The position numbers and the translations under genes were made by a program. A DNA stretch of 64,000 nt, taken from Cohnella rhizosphaerae (GTDB taxonomy: Bacteria; Bacillota; Bacilli; Paenibacillales; Paenibacillaceae). This document shows positions 51,060 to 60,322 of the stretch, in pieces (within the stretch, counting starts at the first letter, position 1; each line of letters starts with the position of its first letter). The notes beneath the pieces were generated by a model. That model was not told where the DNA came from, searched no databases, and worked only from the letters and a program-made list of their open reading frames with translations. The DNA is taken from assembly GCF_029525575.1 (NCBI RefSeq), contig NZ_JAPDIA010000009.1, positions 1,054,001-1,118,000 of the forward strand, in the 5' to 3' direction.

Positions 51060-52817
51060 ATGGCTAATCAGAAAATCATTGTCGTCGGCGGCGGACTCGC
51101 GGGTCTTATGGCGACGGTCAAGGCGGCGGAAGCCGGCATGCGGGTCGATCTGTTCTCGCTGGTGCCGGTCAAGCGGTCCCACTCCGTATGCGCCCAGGGC
51201 GGCATCAACGGAGCGGTTAACACGAAGGGCGAAGGCGACTCCCCTTGGGAGCACTTTGACGATACGGTATACGGCGGTGACTTCCTGGCGAATCAGCCGC
51301 CGGTCAAGGCGATGTGCGAAGCGGCGCCGGGCATCATCCACCTGATGGACCGGATGGGCGTCATGTTCAGCCGCACGCCGGAGGGCCTGCTCGACTTCCG
51401 CCGCTTCGGCGGCACGCAATACCACCGCACGGCGTTCGCGGGCGCGACGACCGGCCAGCAGCTGCTGTACGCGCTGGACGAGCAGGTCCGCCGCTGGGAA
51501 GTGGCGGGGCTCGTCCAGAAGTTCGAGCACTGGGAATTCACGTCCGTCGTCGTCGACGACGACGGCGTCTGCCGCGGCATCGCCGCGCAGGACCTGCGCT
51601 CCATGGACACGGTCACGTTCCGCGGCGACGCGGTCATCCTGGCGACCGGCGGCCCGGGCATCATTTTCGGCAAGACGACCAACTCGGTCATCAACACCGG
51701 CACGGCTGCGAGCGCGGTGTACCAGCAGGGCGTTCATTACGCCAACGGCGAGTTCATCCAGATCCACCCGACGGCCATCCCGGGCGACGACAAGAACCGC
51801 CTTATGAGCGAATCCGCGCGCGGCGAAGGCGGACGCATCTGGACGTACAAGGACGGCAAACCGTGGTACTTCCTTGAAGAAAAGTATCCGGCGTACGGGA
51901 ACCTCGTTCCCCGGGACATCGCGACGCGCGAGATCTTCGCGGTGTGCGTCGACGAGAAGCTCGGCATCGACGGCGAGAACAAGGTGTTCCTCGACCTGTC
52001 GCATAAAGATCCGAAGGAGCTCGACGTCAAGCTCGGCGGCATCATCGAGATTTACGAGAAGTTCACGGGCGACGATCCGCGCAAGATCCCGATGAAGATC
52101 TTCCCGGCGGTTCACTACTCGATGGGCGGACTGTGGGTCGACTACAACCAGATGACGAACATTCCCGGCTTGTTCGCCTGCGGCGAAGTCGACTATCAAT
52201 ACCACGGCGCGAACCGTCTGGGCGCGAACTCGCTCCTGTCCGCCATCTTCGGCGGCATGGTGACCGGACCGAAGGCCGTCGAGTATATCAAGGGCCTCAA
52301 AAAGTCCGCGGATGACGTCGCCGAATCCGTCTTCGAGCGCGAGCGTTCGAAGCAGGCGAATAAGTACGAGTCCATCCTCAAGATGGACGGCAGCGAAAAC
52401 GCCTATGTGATTCATAAGGAACTGGGCGAATGGATGACGAACAACATGACCGTCGTTCGCTTCAATGACCGCCTGGAGCAGACGATCGGCAAGATCAAGG
52501 AGCTCAAGCAGCGTTACACGAAAATCAACATTAACGATACGGCCCGCTGGAACAATGCCGGCGTCGCCTTCACGCGCCAGCTGTGGAACATGCTGGAGCT
52601 GGCCGAAGCGATGACGGTAGGCGCCCTGCTGCGCAACGAGAGCCGCGGCGCGCACTACAAGCCCGAGTTCCCGGAACGCAACGACGAGGAGTTCCTGAAG
52701 ACGACCAAGGCGACCTGGACGTCCGAGGGCCCGCAGATCTCTTACGAGGACGTCGACACGTCCCTGATCAAACCGCGGGTTCGCGATTACTCCTCGAACA
52801 AGAAGAAGGAGGGCTAA
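51060..52817 (+). CDS. sdhA: Succinate dehydrogenase flavoprotein subunit
   Basis: This catalytic FAD subunit oxidises succinate to fumarate and links the citric acid cycle to menaquinone; it has 585 residues. It has the FAD-binding GGGLAGLMA (residue ~9), the segment around the flavin-linked His (HSVCAQGGINGAVN), the substrate loop QIHPTAIPG and catalytic RGEGGRIW, and FACGEVDYQYHGANRLGAN near the C-terminal side. A GATCGGAGGGAG site lies 19 bases after sdhC. Confidence 0.97.
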   Translation: MANQKIIVVGGGLAGLMATVKAAEAGMRVDLFSLVPVKRSHSVCAQGGINGAVNTKGEGDSPWEHFDDTVYGGDFLANQPPVKAMCEAAPGIIHLMDRMGVMFSRTPEGLLDFRRFGGTQYHRTAFAGATTGQQLLYALDEQVRRWEVAGLVQKFEHWEFTSVVVDDDGVCRGIAAQDLRSMDTVTFRGDAVILATGGPGIIFGKTTNSVINTGTAASAVYQQGVHYANGEFIQIHPTAIPGDDKNRLMSESARGEGGRIWTYKDGKPWYFLEEKYPAYGNLVPRDIATREIFAVCVDEKLGIDGENKVFLDLSHKDPKELDVKLGGIIEIYEKFTGDDPRKIPMKIFPAVHYSMGGLWVDYNQMTNIPGLFACGEVDYQYHGANRLGANSLLSAIFGGMVTGPKAVEYIKGLKKSADDVAESVFERERSKQANKYESILKMDGSENAYVIHKELGEWMTNNMTVVRFNDRLEQTIGKIKELKQRYTKININDTARWNNAGVAFTRQLWNMLELAEAMTVGALLRNESRGAHYKPEFPERNDEEFLKTTKATWTSEGPQISYEDVDTSLIKPRVRDYSSNKKKEG

Positions 52818-52820
52818 CCG

Positions 52821-53594
52821 ATGGCAGATACTGCTACCGCGACCGCCAAGCGCACCGTCAAGTTCATCATCAAGCGTCAGGAAAAGCCGGACGCCGCCCC
52901 CTATACGGAAGAATTCGAGATTCCGTACCGTCCGAACATGAACGTCATCAGCGCGCTGATGGAGATTCAGCGGAATCCCGTCAAGGCGGACGGCGCCAAG
53001 ACGACGCCGGTCGTCTGGGAGTCGAATTGCCTCGAGGAAGTGTGCGGCGCCTGCTCCATGGTCATCAACGGCAAGCCGCGCCAGGCCTGCTCCGCGCTGA
53101 TCGACAAGCTTGAGCAGCCTGTCCGCGTCGAGCCGATGTCCACGTTCCCGGTCGTGCGCGACCTGGTCATCAACCGCGAGCGCATGTTCAACGCGCTCAA
53201 GAAGGTGAAGGCCTGGATTCCGATCGACGGCACGTACGATCTCGGTCCGGGTCCCCGGATGGCCGAGACCAAGCGTCAATGGGCTTACGAGCTGTCCAAG
53301 TGCATGACTTGCGGCGTTTGCCTCGAGGCTTGCCCGAACGTCAACGACCGTTCGAGCTTCATCGGCCCGGCGCCGATCTCGCAGGTTCGCCTGTTCAACG
53401 CTCACCCGACGGGCGAGATGAACGCGCACGAGCGTCTCGAGGCGCTCATGGAAGGCGAGGACGGCATCGAAGGCTGCGGCAACTCGCAAAACTGCGTGCG
53501 CTCCTGCCCGAAGGGCATCCCGCTCACGACGTCGATCGCCGCGATCAACCGCGATACGACCAAGCATATGTTCAAGCGCTGGCTGAGCTTCTAA
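52821..53594 (+). CDS. sdhB: Succinate dehydrogenase iron-sulfur subunit
   Basis: This electron-transfer subunit has 257 residues. The [2Fe-2S] ligands are in SNCLEEVCGACSMVINGKPRQAC; the C-terminal ferredoxin part has CMTCGVCLEACP and CGNSQNCVRSCPKG for the [4Fe-4S] and [3Fe-4S] clusters. It starts 3 bases after the sdhA stop with an AAGGAGG site inside the end of sdhA. Confidence 0.97.
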   Translation: MADTATATAKRTVKFIIKRQEKPDAAPYTEEFEIPYRPNMNVISALMEIQRNPVKADGAKTTPVVWESNCLEEVCGACSMVINGKPRQACSALIDKLEQPVRVEPMSTFPVVRDLVINRERMFNALKKVKAWIPIDGTYDLGPGPRMAETKRQWAYELSKCMTCGVCLEACPNVNDRSSFIGPAPISQVRLFNAHPTGEMNAHERLEALMEGEDGIEGCGNSQNCVRSCPKGIPLTTSIAAINRDTTKHMFKRWLSF

Positions 53595-53609
53595 TCGCGG
53601 CCGCGTTCG

Positions 53610-53651
53610 CCCGGATACGCCGACCCGAGGTCGGAAGTGTCCGGGTTTTTT
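53610..53651 (+). terminator. Terminator after sdhCAB
   Basis: CCCGGA...CCGACC pairs with GGTCGG...TCCGGG around CGAG and is followed by six Ts. Confidence 0.85.
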
Positions 53652-53841
53652 GTTGTCGCGACGCCCGCGACGCCACTGTTTTAAAAGCATTCAGAAATCG
53701 TAAGGACATCTTGACGGTCAATCGCCCGACATCGTGCGGGAACAGGGATAATTCTCCTGTGCGAACGACATACTGATCATCATGTGCGCTTTTGTTGGCG
53801 AACGTTCTCATTTTGAGATCATAACGATAGGAAATCCTTAT

Positions 53842-53870
53842 TTTAATGTCGCAAACAAATGCTTTATAAT
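53842..53870 (+). promoter_or_regulatory. Possible promoter of odhAB
   Basis: A consensus -10 TATAAT (53865-53870) has a weak -35 (TTTAAT, 53842-53847) 17 bases upstream, 67 bases before odhA. The rest of the 343-base gap after sdhB, apart from the terminator, shows no gene. Confidence 0.4.
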
Positions 53871-53937
53871 CATGGAGGATAAGCAATACCGCTATGTTCG
53901 ATAATCAACTTTTATAGAAGACCGAGGGATCACACAA

Positions 53938-56808
53938 ATGGCGAATGGCGAGCAAGACCATCAGAACCCATGGGCGAGGTATTATGGCCCGAACCTTGGC
54001 TACATCGAAGAGCAATATGAACTGTATCTTCGCGATCCGGAGTCGGTCGCGCAGGAATATCGCGAACAATTCAAAGCGTGGGGCGAACCGCCGCGCTCGG
54101 TTCGAAGCCCAGTCGCTTCGACGCCGGGTGCGGCTGTCGGCGTGGACGCGCGTCAGCTTCGCAACGCGGTCATAGCCGGCAAGCTGGTGTGGAACGTCAG
54201 AACGTACGGGCATCTGGCTGCCGACATCGATCCGCTTGGGATCGGTCCGTCCGTTTCCACAAAGGTATTGGAGCCCGAGACTTACGGACTGACTTACGCC
54301 GAGCTGGCTACGCTTCCTGCGGATCTGGTCTGGGAAGGCGCGCCGGCGGGCATCTCGAACGGTGCCGAGGCGATCGTCAGGCTGAAGGAAGTGTACGGCG
54401 GGACGATCGCCTACGAATTCAGTCATGTCGCGGACGAGGACGAACGCAGATGGTTGAACGAATACGCCGAACAGCGGGTGCCGTCTCTGCAACTGAGCCC
54501 CGAAGAGCGCGCCGATCTGCTCAAGCGCTTGCTTGAAGCGGAGCTGTTCGAAGATTTCCTGCAGAAGACGTTTATCGGCGTCAAGCGCTTCTCCGTCGAG
54601 GGCAACGACGCACTGATCGCCATGGTCGATCGCATGGTGAACGATCTCGCCGGCGAAGGCGTCAGCGACATCGCGATCGGCATGGCGCACCGCGGCCGCC
54701 TGAACGTACTTGCCCATATTTTGCAAAAGCCTTTGACGAAGATTTTCGCCGAGTTCCAGCATTCCGCCGCGAGCGGCAAGAAGATGCCTACCGAAGGGAC
54801 CTTCACGTTCGAACCGGGCGGCACCGGCGACGTGAAGTACCACCTGGGTGCGCGCCATGTCATGCAGAATCCCAAGGGCGGAGAGACCCGCATCGTTCTT
54901 GCGAACAACCCGAGCCACCTCGAGTACGTCAATCCGGTCGTGCAGGGCTTCGCCCGCGCCGCGCAGGACGACCGTACGGTTCGCGGATATCCGAAGCAGA
55001 ACGTCGAAGCGGCCGCTTCGATCGTCATGCACGGCGATGCGGCTTTCCCTGGCGAAGGCATCGTCACGGAGACGATGAACCTGAGCTCGCTGCGCGCCTA
55101 CGGAATCGGCGGCACGATCCACATTATCGTCAACAATAAGATCGGGTTTACGACCGACAGCGTCGATTCTCGTTCTACGCAATATTCCAGCGATCCGGCC
55201 AAGGGCTTCGAGATTCCGATCGTTCACGTCAACGCCGACGATCCCGAAGCCGTGATCGCCGTAGCGCACATGGCGGTCGAGTATCGCCAGCGCTTCAAGA
55301 AGGACTTCCTGATCGACCTGATCGGCTTCCGCCGTCACGGTCACAACGAGACGCTCGATCCCGAGCCGACGCAGCCGACCGTATACAAGAAGGTCAAGGC
55401 GCATCCCGGCGTGAGCCGCGTATACGCGAACCGTCTCGTCAAGGAAGGCAAGCTGACCGACGCGCAGTTCGAAGAAGCTAAGAATGCCGTTCTTAAAGTA
55501 TTCAAGGACGCCTACGAGGAAATGAAGACGCTGGAGGATCATCACGAAGGTCCTCAGTCTCAGGCGGTCGACCAGCAAGCGACGTCGATCGTCGCTCCTA
55601 AGCGCGTGACGATGTCCGAGCTCCGGGAATTGAACGCCGGGCTGCTCAAGTGGCCCGAAGGATTCAAGCTGTATCCGAAGCTTCAAAAAATACTGGAGCG
55701 TCGTTCAGGCGCCTTGAACGACGGCGAAAAAATCGACTGGAGCCATGCGGAGACGCTGGCTTTCGCATCGATTCTCGCCGACGGCCGCGCGATCCGGATG
55801 TCCGGCCAGGATGCCGAGACCGCGACGTTTGCGCAGCGCAACCTGGTGCTGCACGATGTAGAGACCGGAGACACGTTCTGCCCGATGCATGAGCTGCCGC
55901 AAGCGAAGGCCTCCTTTGCGCTGCACAACAGCCCGCTGTCCGAATCGGCGGTTCTCGGCTTCGAGTATGGCTACAATGTGTATTCTCCGGAGACGATGGT
56001 GCTCTGGGAAGCGCAATTCGGAGACTTTGCGAACGTCGCCCAAGTGTTGATCGACCAGTTCCTCGCGTCCGGGCGCGCCAAGTGGTCCGAACGTTCGAGC
56101 CTGGTCATGCTGCTGCCGCACAGCTACGAAGGACAGGGCCCCGAGCACTCCAGCGCCCGTCTTGAACGCTTCCTGCAGCTGTCCGCCGAGGACAACTGGA
56201 CGGTCGCGAACTTGTCCAGCGCCGCGCAGTACTTCCATCTGCTGCGCCGTCAGGCATCGATCACCGGCACGGACGAAGCCAAGCCGCTCGTGATCATGAC
56301 GCCGAAGAGCCTGCTTCGCAATCCGCGCGCCGCTTCGCCGGCCGTGGAACTCGCAGATGGCGGTTTCAAGACGATTGTCGAGCAAGCGGGACTCGGCGCC
56401 AAGCCGGACCGCGTCGAACGCATCGTTCTTTGCTCGGGCAAGGTCGCCATCGACTTGGAGGATGCGTTGTCGAAGGACAAAGACAACAAGGACTGGCTGC
56501 ATATCATACGCGTGGAGCAGCTGTATCCGTTCCCGGCCGAGGAGATCAAGAAGGCGTTCGCTCGCTTCCCGAAATTAAAGGAAGTCGTCTGGACGCAAGA
56601 AGAGCCTCGCAATATGGGCGCCTGGACGTTCATGGAATCCCGTATCCGCGAGATCGCGCCGTCCGGCGCGGAAATCAAGTATATCGGCCGTCCGGACCGT
56701 GCGAGTCCAGCTACCGGATTCGCTGACGTACACGCGGACGAGCAAAATTATATCGTGACGCAATCTTTGAAGCAGAGTCCGACGTTGACTCACAATCTGG
56801 GGAGGTAA
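53938..56808 (+). CDS. odhA: 2-oxoglutarate dehydrogenase E1 component
   Basis: This thiamine-diphosphate decarboxylase of the 2-oxoglutarate dehydrogenase complex has 956 residues. Key blocks: N-terminal GPNLGYIEEQYELYLRDPES, GMAHRGRLNVLAHIL (residue ~247), the thiamine-binding HGDAAFPGEGIVTETMNLS (residue ~364), FRRHGHNETLDPEPTQP and C-terminal LWEAQFGDFANVAQVLIDQF. It starts at ATG 53938. odhB follows after 6 bases, so E1 and E2 are co-expressed; E3 is not in the window. Confidence 0.97.
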   Translation: MANGEQDHQNPWARYYGPNLGYIEEQYELYLRDPESVAQEYREQFKAWGEPPRSVRSPVASTPGAAVGVDARQLRNAVIAGKLVWNVRTYGHLAADIDPLGIGPSVSTKVLEPETYGLTYAELATLPADLVWEGAPAGISNGAEAIVRLKEVYGGTIAYEFSHVADEDERRWLNEYAEQRVPSLQLSPEERADLLKRLLEAELFEDFLQKTFIGVKRFSVEGNDALIAMVDRMVNDLAGEGVSDIAIGMAHRGRLNVLAHILQKPLTKIFAEFQHSAASGKKMPTEGTFTFEPGGTGDVKYHLGARHVMQNPKGGETRIVLANNPSHLEYVNPVVQGFARAAQDDRTVRGYPKQNVEAAASIVMHGDAAFPGEGIVTETMNLSSLRAYGIGGTIHIIVNNKIGFTTDSVDSRSTQYSSDPAKGFEIPIVHVNADDPEAVIAVAHMAVEYRQRFKKDFLIDLIGFRRHGHNETLDPEPTQPTVYKKVKAHPGVSRVYANRLVKEGKLTDAQFEEAKNAVLKVFKDAYEEMKTLEDHHEGPQSQAVDQQATSIVAPKRVTMSELRELNAGLLKWPEGFKLYPKLQKILERRSGALNDGEKIDWSHAETLAFASILADGRAIRMSGQDAETATFAQRNLVLHDVETGDTFCPMHELPQAKASFALHNSPLSESAVLGFEYGYNVYSPETMVLWEAQFGDFANVAQVLIDQFLASGRAKWSERSSLVMLLPHSYEGQGPEHSSARLERFLQLSAEDNWTVANLSSAAQYFHLLRRQASITGTDEAKPLVIMTPKSLLRNPRAASPAVELADGGFKTIVEQAGLGAKPDRVERIVLCSGKVAIDLEDALSKDKDNKDWLHIIRVEQLYPFPAEEIKKAFARFPKLKEVVWTQEEPRNMGAWTFMESRIREIAPSGAEIKYIGRPDRASPATGFADVHADEQNYIVTQSLKQSPTLTHNLGR

Positions 56809-56814
56809 GCCGCA

Positions 56815-58089
56815 GTGGCAGATATTCTAGTACCGGCAATGGGCGAATCGATTACGGAAGGCACCATCTCGCGATGGGCGGTCAAAGCAGGCGACAAAGT
56901 AAGCCAGGGCGATCTGCTGCTCGAACTCGAGACCGACAAGGTTAACCTGGAGATCAGCGCGGAACAAGCGGGCGTCGTCACCGAGCTTCTGTTCGGCGAA
57001 GGCGACACCGTGCAGATCGGCCAAGTGATCGGCCGCATTGCGGAAGGCGAGGGCGGCGCTGCCGCTCCCGCTCCGGCTGCGCAGGTTGAAGCGCCGATCG
57101 CCGCTCCGGCACCGGCTTCCGCCGCTCCTGCGCCTGCGACCCCTGCACCTGCGCCTGCCGCGCCTTCCGTTGGCGCAGCAAGCCAGCCTTCGGCGACTCC
57201 TGCAGCCCGCAAGCTCGCTCGCGAGCAAGGCATCGATCTGAGCCAGACGCCTGCGCGCGATCCGCTCGGCCGTATTTATCCCGAGGATGTCCGCGCCGCC
57301 GGCTCCCAGCCCGCCGCTTCCGCACCGGCAGCGCCGGCCGCGCCGGCAGCCAAAGCGCCGACCGTACCGGCTTTCCAATCGGCCAAGCCTTACGAGCGCA
57401 AGAAGATGTCCCGCCGCCGCCAGACGATCGCGACGCGCCTCGTCGAAGCGCAGCATACGGCCGCGATGCTCACGACCTTCAACGAAGTCGATATGAGCGC
57501 GATCCTGGACGTCCGCAAGCGCCGCAAGGATGCATTTAAGGAAAAGAACGAAGTCAACCTCGGCTTCATGTCCTTCTTCACGAAAGCCGTCGTTGGCGCG
57601 CTGAAGCAATATCCGCTGCTGAACGCCGAGATCGACGGAGAAGACATCATTGCCAAGCAATTTTACGATATCGGCATCGCCGTATCCGCGAAGGAAGGCC
57701 TTGTCGTCCCGGTCGTTCGCGACGCGGATCGCCTGAGCTTCGCCGAGATCGAGCGCTCCATCGCCGATCTGGCCGTCAAAGCGCGCAACAATTCGCTTGC
57801 GCTGTCCGACCTGCAAGGCGGAACGTTCACGATCACGAACGGCGGCGTATTCGGCTCGCTGCTCTCCACGCCGATCTTGAACGCGCCGCAAGTCGGCATC
57901 CTGGGCATGCACAAGATCCAGCACCGTCCGATCGCGGTGAACAACAACACCGAGATCGCGATTCGTCCGATGATGTACATCGCGCTTTCCTACGACCACC
58001 GTATCGTCGACGGCGCCGAAGCCGTCCGCTTCCTGGTCGCCGTAAAGGAAATGCTCGAAGATCCGGAAACGCTGCTGCTGCAAGGCTGA
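56815..58089 (+). CDS. odhB: 2-oxoglutarate dehydrogenase E2 (dihydrolipoyl succinyltransferase)
   Basis: This core acyltransferase has 424 residues. The lipoyl domain has the lipoylated Lys in ELETDKVNLEI (residue ~42). An Ala/Pro linker, the E3-binding peripheral domain (ARKLAREQGIDLSQ) and a second Ala/Pro linker follow; the catalytic domain ends in SYDHRIVDGAEAVRFL with the catalytic His and Asp. It starts at GTG 56815 behind GGGGAGG. Confidence 0.97.
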   Translation: MADILVPAMGESITEGTISRWAVKAGDKVSQGDLLLELETDKVNLEISAEQAGVVTELLFGEGDTVQIGQVIGRIAEGEGGAAAPAPAAQVEAPIAAPAPASAAPAPATPAPAPAAPSVGAASQPSATPAARKLAREQGIDLSQTPARDPLGRIYPEDVRAAGSQPAASAPAAPAAPAAKAPTVPAFQSAKPYERKKMSRRRQTIATRLVEAQHTAAMLTTFNEVDMSAILDVRKRRKDAFKEKNEVNLGFMSFFTKAVVGALKQYPLLNAEIDGEDIIAKQFYDIGIAVSAKEGLVVPVVRDADRLSFAEIERSIADLAVKARNNSLALSDLQGGTFTITNGGVFGSLLSTPILNAPQVGILGMHKIQHRPIAVNNNTEIAIRPMMYIALSYDHRIVDGAEAVRFLVAVKEMLEDPETLLLQG

Positions 58090-58108
58090 TCATCCATACG
58101 ATGCTTTT

Positions 58109-58138
58109 AGCTCCGCTTTATATAAGCGGGGGCTTTTT
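58109..58138 (+). terminator. Terminator after odhAB
   Basis: AGCTCCGCTT pairs with AAGCGG-GGGCT around a short AT loop and is followed by five Ts. Confidence 0.8.
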
Positions 58139-58197
58139 GTTTTTTTCAACGAAGGTTGCGCTCTGCTGGACATTTCGTGGTTTCGAAAGATGGGAGT

Positions 58198-58473
58198 TTC
58201 AACCGTTCGAATGGTATCCCCTTCGCACAGGGAGCAGAGAACGCGAGATGTGACTCGTCTCTCGAAGCGGAGAGTTCAACCGTTTGAACGGTATCCCCTT
58301 CGCACAGGGAGCAGAGAACGCGAGATGTGACTCGTCTCTCGAAGCGGAGAGTTCAACCGTTTGAACGGTATCCCCTTCGCACAGGGAGCAGGGAAAGCAA
58401 GCAGTGACTCGTTACCCGAAACGGAGAATTCAACCGTTTGAACGGTATCCCTTTCGCACAGGGAGAGGGAAGT
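58198..58473 (+). repeat. 77-bp tandem intergenic repeat
   Basis: Copies begin with TTCAACCGTT at 58198, 58275, 58352 and 58429, exactly 77 bases apart; the last is incomplete. Each carries a palindrome (TTCAACCGTTTGAA, imperfect in the first) and then TATCCCCTTCGCACAGGG. The middle copies are nearly identical and the outer ones have drifted. There are no unique spacers, so this is not CRISPR. It is part of a 670-base gene-free gap. Confidence 0.92.
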
Positions 58474-58559
58474 TCAGATACAGGCTCGTCCGCTTTAGGA
58501 GTGTATCCAAGCCGCGGAACGTTTGAATGTTATAGATCATCGTTAGTTTTGCGTCTTGT

Positions 58560-58665
58560 CCTGACCGAAGGGGATATTGTTTAAATTCGACAAATTGTAT
58601 TTTCCCTGACCGAAGGGGATATCGTGTAAACGAATTAAAATCGCCTGTCCTGACCGAAGGGGATA
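58560..58665 (+). repeat. Three inverted-orientation cores of the same repeat
   Basis: CCTGACCGAAGGGGATAT occurs three times (about 58560, 58605 and 58649). Apart from two central bases it is the reverse complement of the TATCCCCTTCGCACAGGG core in the adjacent 77-bp array. The set therefore totals four copies in one direction and three in the other. The intervening sequence is AT-rich with no gene. Confidence 0.85.
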
Positions 58666-58759
58666 TCGTTACAATGCGTCAAATCGCCGTCATGTGGTAC
58701 CACTTATCCTAATTAAAAAAAAGAACGCCCGCGATCGCGAACGTTCTTTCCATATTAGG

Positions 58760-59759
58760 TTAAGCTTTGGTCGCGCCGTTTGCGGCGGCTTCGAGGTAGG
58801 CTTCGAGCGTGACGCCTTGCTTCATGATCTGTTTGGCTGCGTCCTTGCCGACGTAGCGTACGTGCCAAGGCTCGTACGAGTAACCCGTCACGTCTTCTTC
58901 CCCTTTTGAGGAATCGGATGATGAAGCCGTATTCTGCGCAGTGGGCGGCCAGCCATTTGCCTTCTTTCGTCTGACCGAACTTTTGCTCCAGCTCGTAGTT
59001 GGCGCTTGCGCTGGAGACGTCCATCGCGAGGCCGGTTTGGTGCTCGCTTTGTCCGGGTCTGGCGCTCGTGCGGTTCGCGACTTCTTCGCCCTTCAAATCC
59101 GCGTTTCGGGTGAAAATCGATTTTTGGGTCGCGTAGGAGCGGTAGCCGGAGACGGCTTTTAATGTAATCCCGTCTTTCTTTGCGCCAGCGAACAGCTTTT
59201 CAAGCGCGTTCGCGGCGGTTTTCCTCATTTTCTGCTTGGGCGAATCGCCGGAAAACGAAAATTCGACATCCGGCTTGACCAGATCGTCAGGCGCATATGC
59301 GGAGGAGAGCTCCCGCTTCTTATTGACGAGAACGAGCATGCTTTCCGGATTCGTCACGGTGGCTACGCCATTTTTGCCGACTTCGATGGTCTTGTCCGGC
59401 GCATTCAGCCGAAGCAGTGCGTCCAGGCTGTCCGAATCGCCATGATCCTCGGGCTCATCTGCAGCATTCGAAGGCTTCTCGGACGCTTCGGGCGTTGCCG
59501 CCGCCGACTCGGAAGGATCAGCTTCCTCAGACGGCGATGGGGAAGCATTTTCAGACGATGCCGCAGCCGAAGGCGAAGGACTATCCGTCGCATCGGTCGC
59601 GCCCGAATCGCCCGAGCCCGCCGGGGACGAGGCGGATGCGGTCTCCGTGACGGTCGGCGGCGCGGCGCTTTGCTGCTTATCCGTACCTATAATATCGTCC
59701 GCTTTCCATATAACGACCGCGACGACGGCGCCCGCGATCAACCATCTTCCTATTTTCAT
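58760..59759 (-). CDS. VanY/DdcY-type D-alanyl-D-alanine carboxypeptidase, M15 family (one frame break)
   Basis: The protein has 332 residues after removing one base from the run at 58899-58906 (FIIRF then KGEEDVTGYSY). An N-terminal membrane anchor (WLIAGAVVAVVIWKA), a long Ser/Ala/Glu/Pro-rich spacer (to residue ~120) and the M15B zinc peptidase domain are visible. Zinc ligands lie in GQSEHQTGLAMDVS (His and Asp) and EPWHVRYVG (His), the latter readable only after correction. It trims terminal D-Ala from peptidoglycan stems outside the membrane. Confidence 0.92.
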
Positions 59760-59877
59760 TTCTGTATCCCTCCCGATTCTATTGATTAGACGTTCATAGC
59801 GCTAGATTTGTTTCGACAAAGTCCGCAAATGGACGAACAAATTCGACCTCGAGGCTATCATTTTTATAAAAATAAAG

Positions 59878-59908
59878 AGAACAAACGTTCTTGTTCTGGT
59901 TGTATAAT
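59878..59908 (+). promoter_or_regulatory. Promoter overlapped by a LexA-like SOS box
   Basis: A consensus -10 TATAAT lies at 59903-59908. At the -35 position, 17 bases upstream, is AGAACAAACGTTCT (59878-59891), a GAAC-N4-GTTC dyad that fits the Gram-positive LexA consensus CGAACRNRYGTTYC at 12 of 14 positions. It lies 61 bases before the sigma-like gene. LexA binding would mask the promoter. The match is seen; LexA control is inferred. Confidence 0.65.
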
Positions 59909-59968
59909 GGGAATGTCAGGCTCCTACATAGGTGAGAAGGAATACGGTGCGATGAAAGGAGGATTGGA

Positions 59969-60322
59969 ATGGAAGACGAATCAACCTTGTTCGCGGAGTT
60001 CAGACAGAGGCTGACGCGGGCTGCCTGGCGCATGCAATATCGCAACCGATCCCGAATTAACCGGGAGCTTGCGATTCCAGCAGCGGATCGCGCCGATAGG
60101 AGCGAGCCTGCGGAACAGGCGATTTCCATGATTTTCGTGCAGCAAGTGCTGCTGGCGATTCCATCGTATCCGAGCAGAACCGTCATGCAGAAGTTGATCG
60201 TGGACGGTAAAACGGAGCGCGAGATATCGCGCGAACTGGGCATTACGCAACAGGCGGTGAACAAATGCAAACAACGAGCGGTCGCGGCGCTTCGCCGACA
60301 AATGAGCAGCTCCGCCTATTAG
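59969..60322 (+). CDS. Sigma-70 region-4 protein (SigO-like half of a split sigma factor)
   Basis: This 117-residue protein has a C-terminal half that is a sigma region 4 helix-turn-helix (LLAIPSYPSRTVMQKLIVDG, TEREISRELGITQQAVNKCK), which reads the -35 element. The N-terminal half (EFRQRLTRAAWRMQYRNR) is too short for a full region 2. A perfect AAAGGAGG lies 6 bases before ATG 59969. The following gene overlaps it by 58 bases and encodes a region-2-like helical protein, so the pair resembles Bacillus subtilis SigO-RsoA, a known two-subunit sigma factor. As first genes of the operon they may activate the downstream peptide locus. Confidence 0.75.
   Translation: MEDESTLFAEFRQRLTRAAWRMQYRNRSRINRELAIPAADRADRSEPAEQAISMIFVQQVLLAIPSYPSRTVMQKLIVDGKTEREISRELGITQQAVNKCKQRAVAALRRQMSSSAY

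Noticed and set aside
51054..53690. 878-residue open frame antisense to sdhA and sdhB
   Set aside because: It lies opposite two textbook genes, has no start signal and no recognisable domain.
58198..58473. Possible CRISPR array
   Set aside because: Whole 77-bp units repeat without unique spacers and no cas genes are near.
59834..59845. Second LexA-like site CGAACAAATTCG
   Set aside because: Half-site spacing and the second half do not fit the GAAC-N4-GTTC pattern.
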